From Robiginitalea sp. (GTDB lineage: Bacteria; Bacteroidota; Bacteroidia; Flavobacteriales; Flavobacteriaceae): 64,000 nucleotides of DNA. Shown here in pieces: positions 1 to 8,631 of this stretch; within the stretch, counting starts at the first letter, position 1; each line of letters begins with the position of its first letter. The position numbers were made by a program, and so were the translations under genes. The notes beneath the pieces were generated by a model that did no database searches, was not told the origin of the DNA, and saw nothing but the letters and a program-made list of their open reading frames with translations. Location: contig JAHECA010000013.1 of the NCBI GenBank assembly GCA_024642005.1, positions 27,322 to 91,321 on the forward strand. Direction: 5' to 3'.

Positions 1-1947
1 ACAGACATATTCGACATGGAATACGTGTCTGACCCGCAGGTTTCACCCGATGGCAGCCGCATAGCCTATATAAGGCATTTCAAAGACATCATGACCGACC
101 GCAACCTCTCGAATGTATGGGTCGTCAATGCAGACGGAAGCGGTAACCGGCCCCTGACATCCGGGAACCATGTGGCCGGTTCGCCCCGCTGGTCGCACGA
201 CGGCAGCAAACTGGCCTTCAGGTCGAATATGGCCGACGACAAGATGAAGCTCTACCTGATGTGGATGGACACGCGTGAAACCATGGCACTTACCAATACC
301 GACCAGAGTCCTGGAGCGCCGGTCTGGTCTCCCGACGACCGGTACCTGGCCTTCGGCATGTTCGTGCCCGGGCAGGAAGCCAGCCCCATTAAGCTACCGG
401 CCAAGCCGGAAGGGGCGAAATGGAACGATCCGCCCAAATACATCGACAAGCTCAACTACCGCGGCGACGGGCAGGGATACCTGAAATCGGGCTACGAGCA
501 GCTTTTCATCCTTTCGACCGATGGGGGCACTGCCCGGCAGGTCACAGACGCCCCGCACGACCACGGCACACCCGAATGGTCGGCCGATGGGAAACAGCTG
601 TTCTTTACGGCAAACCTTCGCGAAAATGCCGATTACGAGCCCCGGAATACCGAGATTTACCGCCTCGACCTGGGCAGCGGCAGTGTGACGCCCCTGACCG
701 ATCGGGAAGGGCCTGATTTTGCCCCCGTCCTCTCCCCAGATGGCGCGAACATTGCCTATCTGGGTTCTGACGAACGCTACCAGGGCTACCAGCTTACCCA
801 ACTCTATGTCATGGAGGTTTCCGGGGCCAACCCAAAGCTGGTTTCCAGCGGGTTCGACCGGGACATCTCTGAGGTTGCCTGGGCTGCAGATGGCAAATCG
901 CTCTACTTCCTGTACGACGATTTCGGAGACAGCAAAATCGGGAACATTGCCCTGAATGGCCGTGTGCAGACCCTGGCCGAGGGCCTGGGGGGCCTGTCCC
1001 TGGGCCGCCCCTACAACCAGGCAGCCTACAGCGTCTCCAAAAATGGCAGGCTGGCCTACACCCTGGGTGGCACCACCCACCCGGCCGACCTGGCCACCCA
1101 ATACAAAAACAGCGTAACCCGGCTTACTCACCTCAACGACGACCTGTTTTCATTCCGCATGCTAGGTGCGGTGGAGGAGATCAGGTGGAAGTCTTCCTTT
1201 GACCAGCGCGAAATCCAGGGCTGGGTGGTAAAACCGCCCGATTTCGACCCGGCAAAAAAATACCCCATGATTCTGGAAATACACGGGGGGCCCTTTGCCA
1301 GCTACGGCTCCGTCTTTTCAGCCGAAATACAGCTTTACGCCTCAGCCGGCTATGTGGTCCTGTACAGCAACCCGCGCGGAAGCACCAGCTATGGGGAAGA
1401 ATTCGGGAACCTGATCCACCACGATTACCCCAATCACGACTACGAAGACCTGATGTCGGGGGTCGACGCGGTATTGGAAAAAGGCTATGTAGACCCGGCC
1501 CGGCTTTATGTAACCGGGGGCAGCGGGGGCGGCGTGCTTTCGGCCTGGATCGTGGGCCATACCGACCGCTTTAAGGCAGCAGTCGTCGCCAAGCCGGTAA
1601 TCAACTGGTACAGTTTTGTGCTGTATGCCGACGGCCCGGCCTTCTTTTACAAATACTGGTTCCCGGGCCTGCCCTGGGACCACCCGGAAGACTACCTGCG
1701 CCGTTCGCCCCTGAGCTATGCGGGAAACGTCACAACGCCAACCATGCTGCTTACGGGAGAAGAAGACTACCGGACCCCCATAGCCGAATCGGAACAATTC
1801 TACGCTGCCTTGAAAATCAGGGGTGTGGAATCGGCCATGGTGCGCATCCCAGGGGCTTCGCACGGTATTGCCGACCGGCCCAGCAACCTGATTGCCAAGG
1901 TGGCGGCGGTGCTGAGCTGGTTTGACACGCACGGCAAAACGGAGTGA
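1..1947 (+). CDS. S9 family prolyl oligopeptidase-like serine peptidase, 5' end cut by window edge
   Basis: The frame is open from base 1, and the residues before the first internal ATG (base 16) look like conserved family sequence, so the real start lies upstream. About the first 350 residues are WD40/PD40 beta-propeller repeats of the 'SPDG..IAY' type. The last 250 form an alpha/beta hydrolase domain with the nucleophile Ser in GGSGGG (codon at 1521), Asp in GEEDYRTP (1765) and His in GASHGI (1861), which is a complete catalytic triad. Family members are dipeptidyl or acylaminoacyl peptidases, often periplasmic. A signal peptide, if any, would be outside the window. The gene stands alone, and the next start is 267 bases on. 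The family is clear; the substrate cannot be told. Confidence 0.93.
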   Translation, partial: TDIFDMEYVSDPQVSPDGSRIAYIRHFKDIMTDRNLSNVWVVNADGSGNRPLTSGNHVAGSPRWSHDGSKLAFRSNMADDKMKLYLMWMDTRETMALTNTDQSPGAPVWSPDDRYLAFGMFVPGQEASPIKLPAKPEGAKWNDPPKYIDKLNYRGDGQGYLKSGYEQLFILSTDGGTARQVTDAPHDHGTPEWSADGKQLFFTANLRENADYEPRNTEIYRLDLGSGSVTPLTDREGPDFAPVLSPDGANIAYLGSDERYQGYQLTQLYVMEVSGANPKLVSSGFDRDISEVAWAADGKSLYFLYDDFGDSKIGNIALNGRVQTLAEGLGGLSLGRPYNQAAYSVSKNGRLAYTLGGTTHPADLATQYKNSVTRLTHLNDDLFSFRMLGAVEEIRWKSSFDQREIQGWVVKPPDFDPAKKYPMILEIHGGPFASYGSVFSAEIQLYASAGYVVLYSNPRGSTSYGEEFGNLIHHDYPNHDYEDLMSGVDAVLEKGYVDPARLYVTGGSGGGVLSAWIVGHTDRFKAAVVAKPVINWYSFVLYADGPAFFYKYWFPGLPWDHPEDYLRRSPLSYAGNVTTPTMLLTGEEDYRTPIAESEQFYAALKIRGVESAMVRIPGASHGIADRPSNLIAKVAAVLSWFDTHGKTE

Positions 1948-2097
1948 ATTTGAGGTAAACACCCTAACCCGGAGTGCCCAAGAAAGCTGCCTGGGGAAGT
2001 TTTGTCGGGGTACTGGATATGCCGCAGCAATTCTTGCCCGGTATTATTCAATTGCACATGGGAAACCTGCTTGTTGGGTTCGCGGCGCTCTGAGTCT

Positions 2098-2123
2098 GGG
2101 GTTTTGAATACGTATCAAACCCC
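2098..2123. terminator. Weak hairpin after the S9 peptidase gene
   Basis: An imperfect inverted repeat, GGGGTTTTGA against TCAAACCCC, has a 7-base loop. It sits 150 bases past the peptidase stop and lacks a clear T run, so a terminator role is only a suggestion. The rest of this 267-base gap holds a TATCTTTAG element (about 2156-2164) that could be the -7 box of the next gene. Confidence 0.25.
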
Positions 2124-2214
2124 AACAGGAAGGGGCGATCCATAGCATATTTACCTATCTTTAGTTTTCTTCCCCCACTATTTTTGCTGAGCAATTTTTA
2201 AAAATATTAGCTGT

Positions 2215-4089
2215 ATGACCCTGGAAACTTCCCGACCCGGCGCTTGTCTCCTTTTAACCCTTTTCGCGCTTGTTTCCTGCCAAACCGCGAAAAAAGATCC
2301 TGAAGCAAGTATTTCTGCAACCGCCCATCCCGTCGCTGAGGCCGCCCATGCCATTCCCGTCAATCCGCTTAAGGAGGCTTATTTCGGGGAAACCCATTTG
2401 CATACTTCCGCCTCCATGGATGCCTTTATCGGGGGGAATCGCATCTCCACCCAGGACGCCTATCGCTTTGCACGTGGCGAAGAAGTGGTGATTAACGGCA
2501 GTCCGATGAAACTGAGGCGGCCCCTGGACTTCTGCGCGGTTACAGACCACGCGGAATACCTGGGGGAAACCTATACCCTCATGTCTCCGGGAACCCCGGG
2601 CTTTGATGACCCGGTTGCCAGACAAATGCGGGAAGTAACCAACCTCGAAGACGGCCTGGCCCTTTTTGTGCAGTATGTGGTTACCCCCAACCGGACAGGT
2701 GAAAAGCCACACCCCGATTTTTGGCAGGGGTACGCGTCCGTAAAATCACAGTGGCGCAACAACTTCGAAGCCACCGAAAAATTCAACGAACCCGGGAAGT
2801 TCACGACCCTTCACGCCTACGAGTGGTCTTCTGCCCCCAAAGCAGGGAACCTGCACCGCAATGTCTTCTTCAGGGATACCGTGGTGCCCGATCTGCCCTT
2901 CAGCGCCGTGGAGGGACGCGACCCCAGGCAGTTGTGGGATTGGATGAAGGAGCAGAAAGGCAAGGGCAGCCAGGTGTTTGCCATCCCCCATAACTCAAAC
3001 GGCAGCAAAGGGCTGATGTTCCCGGAGGAGGATCTGTCAGGGAACCCCATAGGGCCCGATTACATCAGGTTGCGCAGTGAGATGGAGCCGGCCATCGAGA
3101 TGATGCAGATCAAGGGGAATTCAGAGGTCTATCCCAAATTCTGGCCCAATGATGAGTTGGCCGGTTTTGAAACGGCCGAATCCATCCAGAATTACAGCAA
3201 CCGGACCTTTGAAGCGCGCAACTTTGTGCGCTATGGGCTCAAAAGGGGGCTCAAATACCAGGACGAGCAGGGCGTGAACCCCTTCAAATACGGTTTTGTG
3301 GGCGGTACCGACAACCACAATGGGGCCCCCGGGAATGTGGAAGAAGACAATTACAGGGTCGGAAGCCACGGCCTGGCCGACCAAACGGCCAGCGACCGGC
3401 TCCATAATTCGATCGACGGTTGGGCCACTGCCTATGACATCAATCCGGGCGCCATTACCGGCGTCTGGGCAGAATCGAACACCCGGGGGGCAATCTGGGA
3501 TGCCATGATGCAGAAAGAGACCTTCGCCACAAGCGGGCCCCGTATTAAGGTGCGCATGTTCGGGGGCTTTGGTTTTGAAGCTGCCTATCCCGACTACCAG
3601 GCCATGGTAACGGCCGGGATGCGGGATGGTGTGCCCATGGGCGGCGACCTGCCAAAGGGTTTGCCGGGCGCCCCCAGGTTTCTGGTTTGGGCCGCAAAGG
3701 ACCCGATGGGGCCGAACCTCGACCGGATCCAGATTATCAAAGGCTGGGTGGCAAACGGCGAAATGAAGGAACAAATCTATAACGTAGCGGTTTCCGACCG
3801 ACGGGCAATCGGGTCAGATGGGTCTGTGGAATCACTGGATGCCCCGGTGAACCTGGAAACGGGTGCTTTTGCGAAAGATAAAGGGGCTCCCGAGCTCAGC
3901 GCGGTATGGGAAGACCCAGACTTTGACCCCGGTCAACAGGCTTTCTATTACACCCGGGTTATACAACTGCCCACAGCCCGGTGGACGCTTTGGGACGAGA
4001 TTCGGGAAGGTATTGCTTACCCTGAAAACGTTGCCAAAACCATACAGGAGCGGGCCTGGGGGTCGCCAATCTGGTACCAGCCGGAATAG
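2215..4089 (+). CDS. DUF3604 domain lipoprotein (PHP-like metal-dependent hydrolase fold)
   Basis: The 624-residue product starts with a signal sequence ending in a lipobox (LFALVSC, Cys about 22), so it should be an envelope lipoprotein. The mature part begins with 'AYFGETHLHTS', the hallmark of DUF3604, followed by 'DFCAVTDHAEYLGE', 'AIPHNSNGSKG' and 'GFVGGTDNHNG'. These His/Asp motifs resemble metal ligands of PHP-type phosphoesterases. Length is normal for the family. DUF3604 proteins are common in marine bacteria, but I know of no assigned substrate. The gene is monocistronic, with a probable -7 box TATCTTTAG about 50 bases upstream. Confidence 0.88.
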   Translation: MTLETSRPGACLLLTLFALVSCQTAKKDPEASISATAHPVAEAAHAIPVNPLKEAYFGETHLHTSASMDAFIGGNRISTQDAYRFARGEEVVINGSPMKLRRPLDFCAVTDHAEYLGETYTLMSPGTPGFDDPVARQMREVTNLEDGLALFVQYVVTPNRTGEKPHPDFWQGYASVKSQWRNNFEATEKFNEPGKFTTLHAYEWSSAPKAGNLHRNVFFRDTVVPDLPFSAVEGRDPRQLWDWMKEQKGKGSQVFAIPHNSNGSKGLMFPEEDLSGNPIGPDYIRLRSEMEPAIEMMQIKGNSEVYPKFWPNDELAGFETAESIQNYSNRTFEARNFVRYGLKRGLKYQDEQGVNPFKYGFVGGTDNHNGAPGNVEEDNYRVGSHGLADQTASDRLHNSIDGWATAYDINPGAITGVWAESNTRGAIWDAMMQKETFATSGPRIKVRMFGGFGFEAAYPDYQAMVTAGMRDGVPMGGDLPKGLPGAPRFLVWAAKDPMGPNLDRIQIIKGWVANGEMKEQIYNVAVSDRRAIGSDGSVESLDAPVNLETGAFAKDKGAPELSAVWEDPDFDPGQQAFYYTRVIQLPTARWTLWDEIREGIAYPENVAKTIQERAWGSPIWYQPE

Positions 4090-4257
4090 GCCGGCCCGGA
4101 TTATGGGCCGTTTGGAAAACCATTTGTGTTTTTCGCTGATTTATAGTAGTTTAACAGAGAACAGAAAAACGGAACAGATTTAAAGTGGCCATTTTTACAG
4201 GTCAGGATACTTCCGGGAGGTGTGACAAGTAGCGAACAATGTCAAATTCTTTCACCC

Positions 4258-5136
4258 ATGATTTTCGATTCATACCGACATTTCAGAGATAACCCGGCCT
4301 ACAACAAATTCGTTGATGAAGACTACCTGATCGTGGAATTCAAATGCCCGATCGAAGCCGAGAACTTCAAATCGTGGTCGGAATGCCACTATATCACCTA
4401 TGTGCTGAGCGGCAAAAAGAAATGGCTTACCCCCCAGCGGGCCTGGACCCTGACTTCGGGCCAGTCCATTTTCGCCCACAAGGGGGCCTACCTGAACCAA
4501 CAATATTTTGAAGAAGACTTCTGCGTGCTCATGTTTTTCATGACAGACCGCTTCATCAAGAATTTTGCGCTTTCAGACCTCGAAGCAGAGGTTATGCAGG
4601 GAATTGCGGCTGAGCCAAACGGGGACCTGATCGAGTCCATCGAGGTTTCCGAAACGCTGGAGACGTTGTACCACTCCTTTTTCGGCTACCTCAAACAAAA
4701 AGAACGCATCCCGAAAAAGATCATCGAACTGAAATTTCGGGAAATGCTGCTCAACATCATTTCAAACCCGAATAACGGGGCTGTACGCCATGCCATCCTC
4801 GACATCGCCCATAATGACGGCATGGGGCTGACCAAGGTAATGGAGGAGAATTTCTTCTACAACCTGAGCCTGGAAGAATTTGCCCGCCTCTCAGGGAAAA
4901 GCCTCTCCACGTTCAAGCGGGATTTCAAAAACACCTACCACAACACCCCGGGCAGGTGGCTTACAGAGCGGCGCCTGGATTACGCCCGGCAGATGCTGCT
5001 TGGAACAGGAGCAGCGGTCAAAGAGATCTGCTACGACTGCGGCTTTGAGAATCCGTCCCACTTTGTGAGTGCCTTCCGGAAACGGTTCGGGCAAACACCC
5101 CAGGCCATTCGCAAAACGGAAACGGCCACCGCCTGA
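4258..5136 (+). CDS. AraC family transcriptional regulator
   Basis: The protein is about 292 residues. The first ~180 resemble the cupin-like sensory half seen in flavobacterial AraC regulators ('YLIVEFKCPIEAENF', 'GKKKWLTP'). The last ~100 hold two helix-turn-helices: 'LSLEEFARLSGKSLSTFKRD' and 'VKEICYDCGFENPSHFVSAF', the latter being the AraC signature, ending in 'FGQTPQAIRK'. I chose the ATG at 4258. A GTG at 4222 is in frame, but a GGAGG lies only one base before it, too close to serve as a ribosome site. The ligand and regulon are unknown; the downstream DsrE-like gene is on the other strand and converges with it. Confidence 0.88.
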   Translation: MIFDSYRHFRDNPAYNKFVDEDYLIVEFKCPIEAENFKSWSECHYITYVLSGKKKWLTPQRAWTLTSGQSIFAHKGAYLNQQYFEEDFCVLMFFMTDRFIKNFALSDLEAEVMQGIAAEPNGDLIESIEVSETLETLYHSFFGYLKQKERIPKKIIELKFREMLLNIISNPNNGAVRHAILDIAHNDGMGLTKVMEENFFYNLSLEEFARLSGKSLSTFKRDFKNTYHNTPGRWLTERRLDYARQMLLGTGAAVKEICYDCGFENPSHFVSAFRKRFGQTPQAIRKTETATA

Positions 5137-5169
5137 GGGGCAGCGACCGTTTGTTCCTGATTGTTGACC

Positions 5170-5535
5170 TCAGAAGGTCAAAGCCGCGGCCCCTTCCAGG
5201 AATTGCTTGTGGATGGCTCCCGAGCCGGTAATGATCACTCCGTCGAGCAGATCTTCCTGGGTATAGCCCCGAACCTGTGCGCAGGGAGGGCAAACATAAA
5301 TGGGGCAACCATTGTCGCGCACAAATTGGATCATCTCGATCATGGGCGGGTCTTTGGGGTTCAGGTGCACGTTGTCGGCTGCCCCTTTGCGCACCCAGTC
5401 GATGGCCGAACTGGTCAGGAAGACGTGCACTTCCAGGCCGCTTTTGATCCCCCCATTGGCGATGCTCCAGGCCACGGAGGCCCGTTCGTTGTCTAATCCT
5501 TCGGTAATTACGATTACAAGTTTTCTTGATGACAT
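5170..5535 (-). CDS. DsrE/DsrF-like sulfurtransferase-fold protein
   Basis: This 121-residue protein has the DsrE-like alpha/beta pattern: a first strand 'KLVIVITEGLDNERASVAWS', then 'GLEVHVFLTSSAIDWVRKG', 'GCPIYVCPPCAQVRGY' and a C-terminal 'LLDGVIITGSGAI'. Two cysteines in 'YVCPPCAQ' sit where DsrE-family proteins often carry a reactive Cys, which fits persulfide handling, although many cytosolic relatives have no known role. No signal peptide is seen. A -7-like TATCTTGC lies about 28 bases upstream on the minus strand (5563-5570). The 3' end is 33 bases from the converging AraC gene. Confidence 0.82.
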   Translation of the reverse strand: MSSRKLVIVITEGLDNERASVAWSIANGGIKSGLEVHVFLTSSAIDWVRKGAADNVHLNPKDPPMIEMIQFVRDNGCPIYVCPPCAQVRGYTQEDLLDGVIITGSGAIHKQFLEGAAALTF

Positions 5536-5907
5536 GGTTTTGTTGTTTTTAGTTTACAGGGTGCAAGATACCGCCCTGTAACCCGGCAGGCTTTTCTCAA
5601 AAGTTCAAATCATGTGGTCAGTCGTTCAGTGAGGAAAAATGGCCAATGGGCCTCCAAAAGGGATCCAGCAGTTCGCCCAATAGCGGTTTTATATTTCTTG
5701 ACTCAGCCGGTTTTGAAAGGAATCACCAAATTATTCACTGATATTTAGTATATTAATACAATTCAAGAAGCATAACCCCATTTCTTGAAAACCAATATTC
5801 CCCCCCCATTGATTTCGCAACAAATGCCTTCGCATGGTTATTTAAAACGTATTGAAAAAGTGGAAACACAGAAATTATTCACTCCTTCACCACTAAAAAC
5901 GACCAAA
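5536..5907. other. Divergent AT-rich intergenic region
   Basis: This 372-base gap separates the DsrE-like gene (minus) from the orphan lipoprotein gene (plus). It becomes markedly AT-rich after about 5690 and contains TA-rich stretches (5737-5760) that could be promoter elements for the plus-strand gene. An in-frame TTG at 5785 extends the lipoprotein ORF upstream, but the extra 41 residues are low-complexity and precede a clear signal peptide. I see no RNA gene or repeat here. Confidence 0.5.
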
Positions 5908-6567
5908 ATGAAAAAGCAAATCTCAACAGTTTTTAGACTCATCCTGATATCTGCTATTATCGCAATTGTTGGATGCAAAAGAGATAGTAATGGAAAACCT
6001 GCGCAAGAATCCAAAACACAAGAAATCGATTATGAAGCTGAGCTGAATAAAATTGAAGATAGCGTTTTACAGGCTGATGGGGCCGTTATCCAATTGGACA
6101 TTAAGGATGCAGATGCTCTTTTCAATAGTGATGACCCTTCTTATATAGAAGAAGGTAATCCGAACCTGCAGTATATTGGAATGACATCCAGGGGAAGACC
6201 TGGGGATGGAGCAGAGACGAATGACACCACGGATGCAAAAAAGTTCATCTCGAACGTCTATGTGGGTAAAACAACAGTATGGACGATTATTACGCCGGGG
6301 CACGGCGACTACATATTTGCCTTTCAGGAAGTTGATCCAGCAGAAGGTGAACTATCAACTGATAAAGATACCCAGCCGTGCGATGCTTTTGTTTTAAAGA
6401 GAGCGACACCCTCTATGCCAGACAATAGAAGGGCTATTACTGCGATGGTTAAAAACGATGCAAGTTTAATTGATTGTAAACAGCCCTACACCATTATATT
6501 TTCTATTGAAAATAGAGAAGGTGAAACGCGTTCTTTCACCCTCGACCCCTGGATAATAGTCAGGTAA
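5908..6567 (+). CDS. Orphan lipoprotein of unknown function, AT-rich
   Basis: I do not recognise a family. The ATG at 5908 was chosen because it begins a clear lipoprotein signal (MKKQIST..., hydrophobic core, lipobox 'IAIVGC', Cys about 25). The 219-residue product then has an acidic linker and a C-terminal half rich in beta-strand-like sequence ('VYVGKTTVWTIITPGHGDYIFAF', 'YTIIFSIEN', 'RSFTLDPWIIV'), possibly an Ig-like or beta-sandwich domain. Two mature Cys (in 'QPCDAF' and 'DCKQP') could form a disulfide. Base and codon use are visibly AT-richer than the surrounding genes, suggesting recent acquisition. It ends 26 bases before the adenylate cyclase gene, so the two are probably co-transcribed. 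Confidence 0.75.
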   Translation: MKKQISTVFRLILISAIIAIVGCKRDSNGKPAQESKTQEIDYEAELNKIEDSVLQADGAVIQLDIKDADALFNSDDPSYIEEGNPNLQYIGMTSRGRPGDGAETNDTTDAKKFISNVYVGKTTVWTIITPGHGDYIFAFQEVDPAEGELSTDKDTQPCDAFVLKRATPSMPDNRRAITAMVKNDASLIDCKQPYTIIFSIENREGETRSFTLDPWIIVR

Positions 6568-6593
6568 CTACTCGATCCCTTTTTGCTTCATTG

Positions 6594-8480
6594 ATGAAAT
6601 ATCTGCGCATTCTCATATTTCTAATTCTTCTGTTCAGCCAGGTTGGTGCAGCCCAGCAACGGCAACAGGTTGCGGACAGCCTGCGGTCGATCTATGAGGC
6701 CGATACCCTTACCGGGGTTGAAAAAATGGCTCTGCTGGACAATTTGGCCTACCATGAAATAAACGACCTGGCCCTGGCCCTGGCCTATGCAGAGGAACTG
6801 ATCACCCTGGCGGGTGAATCCGGCAATAATCAGTTTTTGTATAATGGTTATCAGATGAAGGGTCATACGGGATTGCAACGAAATGACATGGACATGGCTC
6901 TGGAAGCCTATCAGAAGGCCATGGAAGTGGCACGTCAGAACGATGATAAAGAAGGCATGGCTCTTTCATTGATGTATCAGGGGTCGGTCTATTCTGATTC
7001 CGGGGAACCTGAACGGGCTATTTCCCACTTCGAACAAAGCATCGAATTATTCAGGGATCCGGAAATTCAGCAGCAGGAGCGGGGTCGGTATTTACTGGCA
7101 TCTACCCTGACCAACCTCGGTAATGTGCACCTGCAGGAAAATGAAGCAGTTAAGGCAGGAGAGTACTTCGATGAAGCCGGTGAAATGTACGAGAAACTCA
7201 CTCCCGAAATAGGCCGTATAGGGCTTCTGTATGTTTTAGGGAATCAAGGGATGGTTTACGCCAGACTCGGGGATCACGCGAGGGCAAAGGAAAACCTCAC
7301 CCGGGCCATTCAACAGTTTGAAGGGGACGGAAATTATGATCCAATTGCCGAATACCAGATTACACTGGCTGAAGTCTACCAGGATACGGAAGAATTTGAG
7401 CAGGCACATGCCTTTGCAGAGGAGGGCCTCCAGCATGCTCAGCGGCTTGGTTTGAAGGGATTGATCAGCCGGGCCAGCCGCGTACTGGCCGATTTGGATT
7501 TCCAGGCCAAAAATTACAGGGAAGCCTACGAACACCAGGCCATGTACATGCAGTACAAGGATTCCATGGATGTGGAAACGGTTGACATGAACCGGTTGGA
7601 ACGTGCCCAGGCAGAAATGGAAACACTACGGGCCACCAATGAACTGGAAGTTCGCGCCTTGCAGCAAAAACGCCAGCGGGCCGCCCTCTGGGCCGTGGGC
7701 GCCTCGGCTTTACTCCTGATTATCGTTGCCGGGGGATCCTACGGGAGGTATCGCTATATGCGCAAAACCAACAAGATCATCTCTGAGGAGCGCGACCGGT
7801 CAGAAAATCTGTTGCTGAACATCCTCCCCAAGGAAACCGCACAGGAACTCAAGGAAAAGGGGCGGGTCAGGGCGCAGCGTTTTGAAGCCGTAACCGTGCT
7901 TTTTACTGACTTCAAAGGATTTACAATGCATGCGGAAAGCATGGACCCCGAGCTATTGCTGAAGAGTCTTGACTTTTATTTCGGGCGCTTCGACACGGTG
8001 ATGGACAAATACGGCCTTGAAAAAATTAAAACCGTGGGAGACGCCTACATGTGCGCCTGCGGGCTACCTTTCCCGGTGCAGGATCATGCGGAAAGGGTGG
8101 TGCAGGCTGCGCTGGAAATGATTGAAATCGTAGAAACAGCCAAACAGGACCCAGCTCACGAGCACATACGCTTCGACGTGCGCATCGGCATCAATTCAGG
8201 CCCGGTGGTGGCCGGGGTGGTGGGCACCAAAAAATTCGCCTACGATATCTGGGGCGATACGGTGAATATCGCCTCGCGCATGGAGACGGCCGCTGAGGTG
8301 GGCAAAATCAATATTTCCGAAGCGACCTACCGGTTAATCAGGGAAGCGTATGAATGCCAGTACCGGGGAAGTATTCCCGTTAAAAACCACGGGGAACTTG
8401 ACATGTACTTCGTACTCGGCAAAAAAGAAGCGCTTGTTTCTGAGGGCGCCCCGGAAATTTCCCGGAAGGCGTCGGGCTAG
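6594..8480 (+). CDS. TPR-containing membrane adenylate cyclase (class III)
   Basis: The 628-residue product has a signal peptide (about 1-20), tetratricopeptide repeats (about 40-320), a coiled-coil stretch, one membrane helix (about 366-388) and a cytoplasmic class III cyclase domain (about 430-600). Both metal-binding Asp are present (FTDFKGFT and KTVGDAY). The adenine-selecting Lys and Asp are present (EKIKTVGD, YDIWGD), as are the transition-state Asn and Arg (NIASRM). It should therefore be active and make cAMP rather than cGMP. The TPR part would lie outside the inner membrane. The ATG at 6594 is preferred over the TTG at 6591. The orphan lipoprotein lies 26 bases upstream; a hairpin follows the stop. 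Confidence 0.92.
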   Translation: MKYLRILIFLILLFSQVGAAQQRQQVADSLRSIYEADTLTGVEKMALLDNLAYHEINDLALALAYAEELITLAGESGNNQFLYNGYQMKGHTGLQRNDMDMALEAYQKAMEVARQNDDKEGMALSLMYQGSVYSDSGEPERAISHFEQSIELFRDPEIQQQERGRYLLASTLTNLGNVHLQENEAVKAGEYFDEAGEMYEKLTPEIGRIGLLYVLGNQGMVYARLGDHARAKENLTRAIQQFEGDGNYDPIAEYQITLAEVYQDTEEFEQAHAFAEEGLQHAQRLGLKGLISRASRVLADLDFQAKNYREAYEHQAMYMQYKDSMDVETVDMNRLERAQAEMETLRATNELEVRALQQKRQRAALWAVGASALLLIIVAGGSYGRYRYMRKTNKIISEERDRSENLLLNILPKETAQELKEKGRVRAQRFEAVTVLFTDFKGFTMHAESMDPELLLKSLDFYFGRFDTVMDKYGLEKIKTVGDAYMCACGLPFPVQDHAERVVQAALEMIEIVETAKQDPAHEHIRFDVRIGINSGPVVAGVVGTKKFAYDIWGDTVNIASRMETAAEVGKINISEATYRLIREAYECQYRGSIPVKNHGELDMYFVLGKKEALVSEGAPEISRKASG

Positions 8481-8521
8481 CCCGGCCCCGGGCCAGCGGT
8501 TATCCATAAAGGGGATTAAAA

Positions 8522-8547
8522 AAGAACCGCCGAAATCGGCGGCTCTT
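8522..8547 (+). terminator. Hairpin terminator after the cyclase gene
   Basis: The arms AAGAaCCGCCGA and TCGGCGGcTCTT pair around a two-base loop with one A-C mismatch, 40 bases past the cyclase stop. An A run precedes it and a T-rich stretch follows. Confidence 0.5.
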
Positions 8548-8548
8548 C

Positions 8549-8606
8549 TATATTTGCCGACAGCCGCAGGCCGTTATGGCTTCGACCTGCTTACTGTCGG
8601 CGGCTG
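8549..8606 (+). other. TATATTTG box followed at once by a stem-loop
   Basis: A perfect TATATTTG (8549-8556) runs into GCCGACAG (8556-8563), which pairs with CTGTCGGC (8594-8601). CGCAGG and CCTGC form a possible inner stem. A short RNA starting here would fold strongly. Nothing else supports transcription, and the sequence overlaps the 3' side of the minus-strand regulator gene region. It could also be that gene's terminator. Confidence 0.25.
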
Positions 8607-8631
8607 CTATCCCACAAAGCAACTGTAACGT

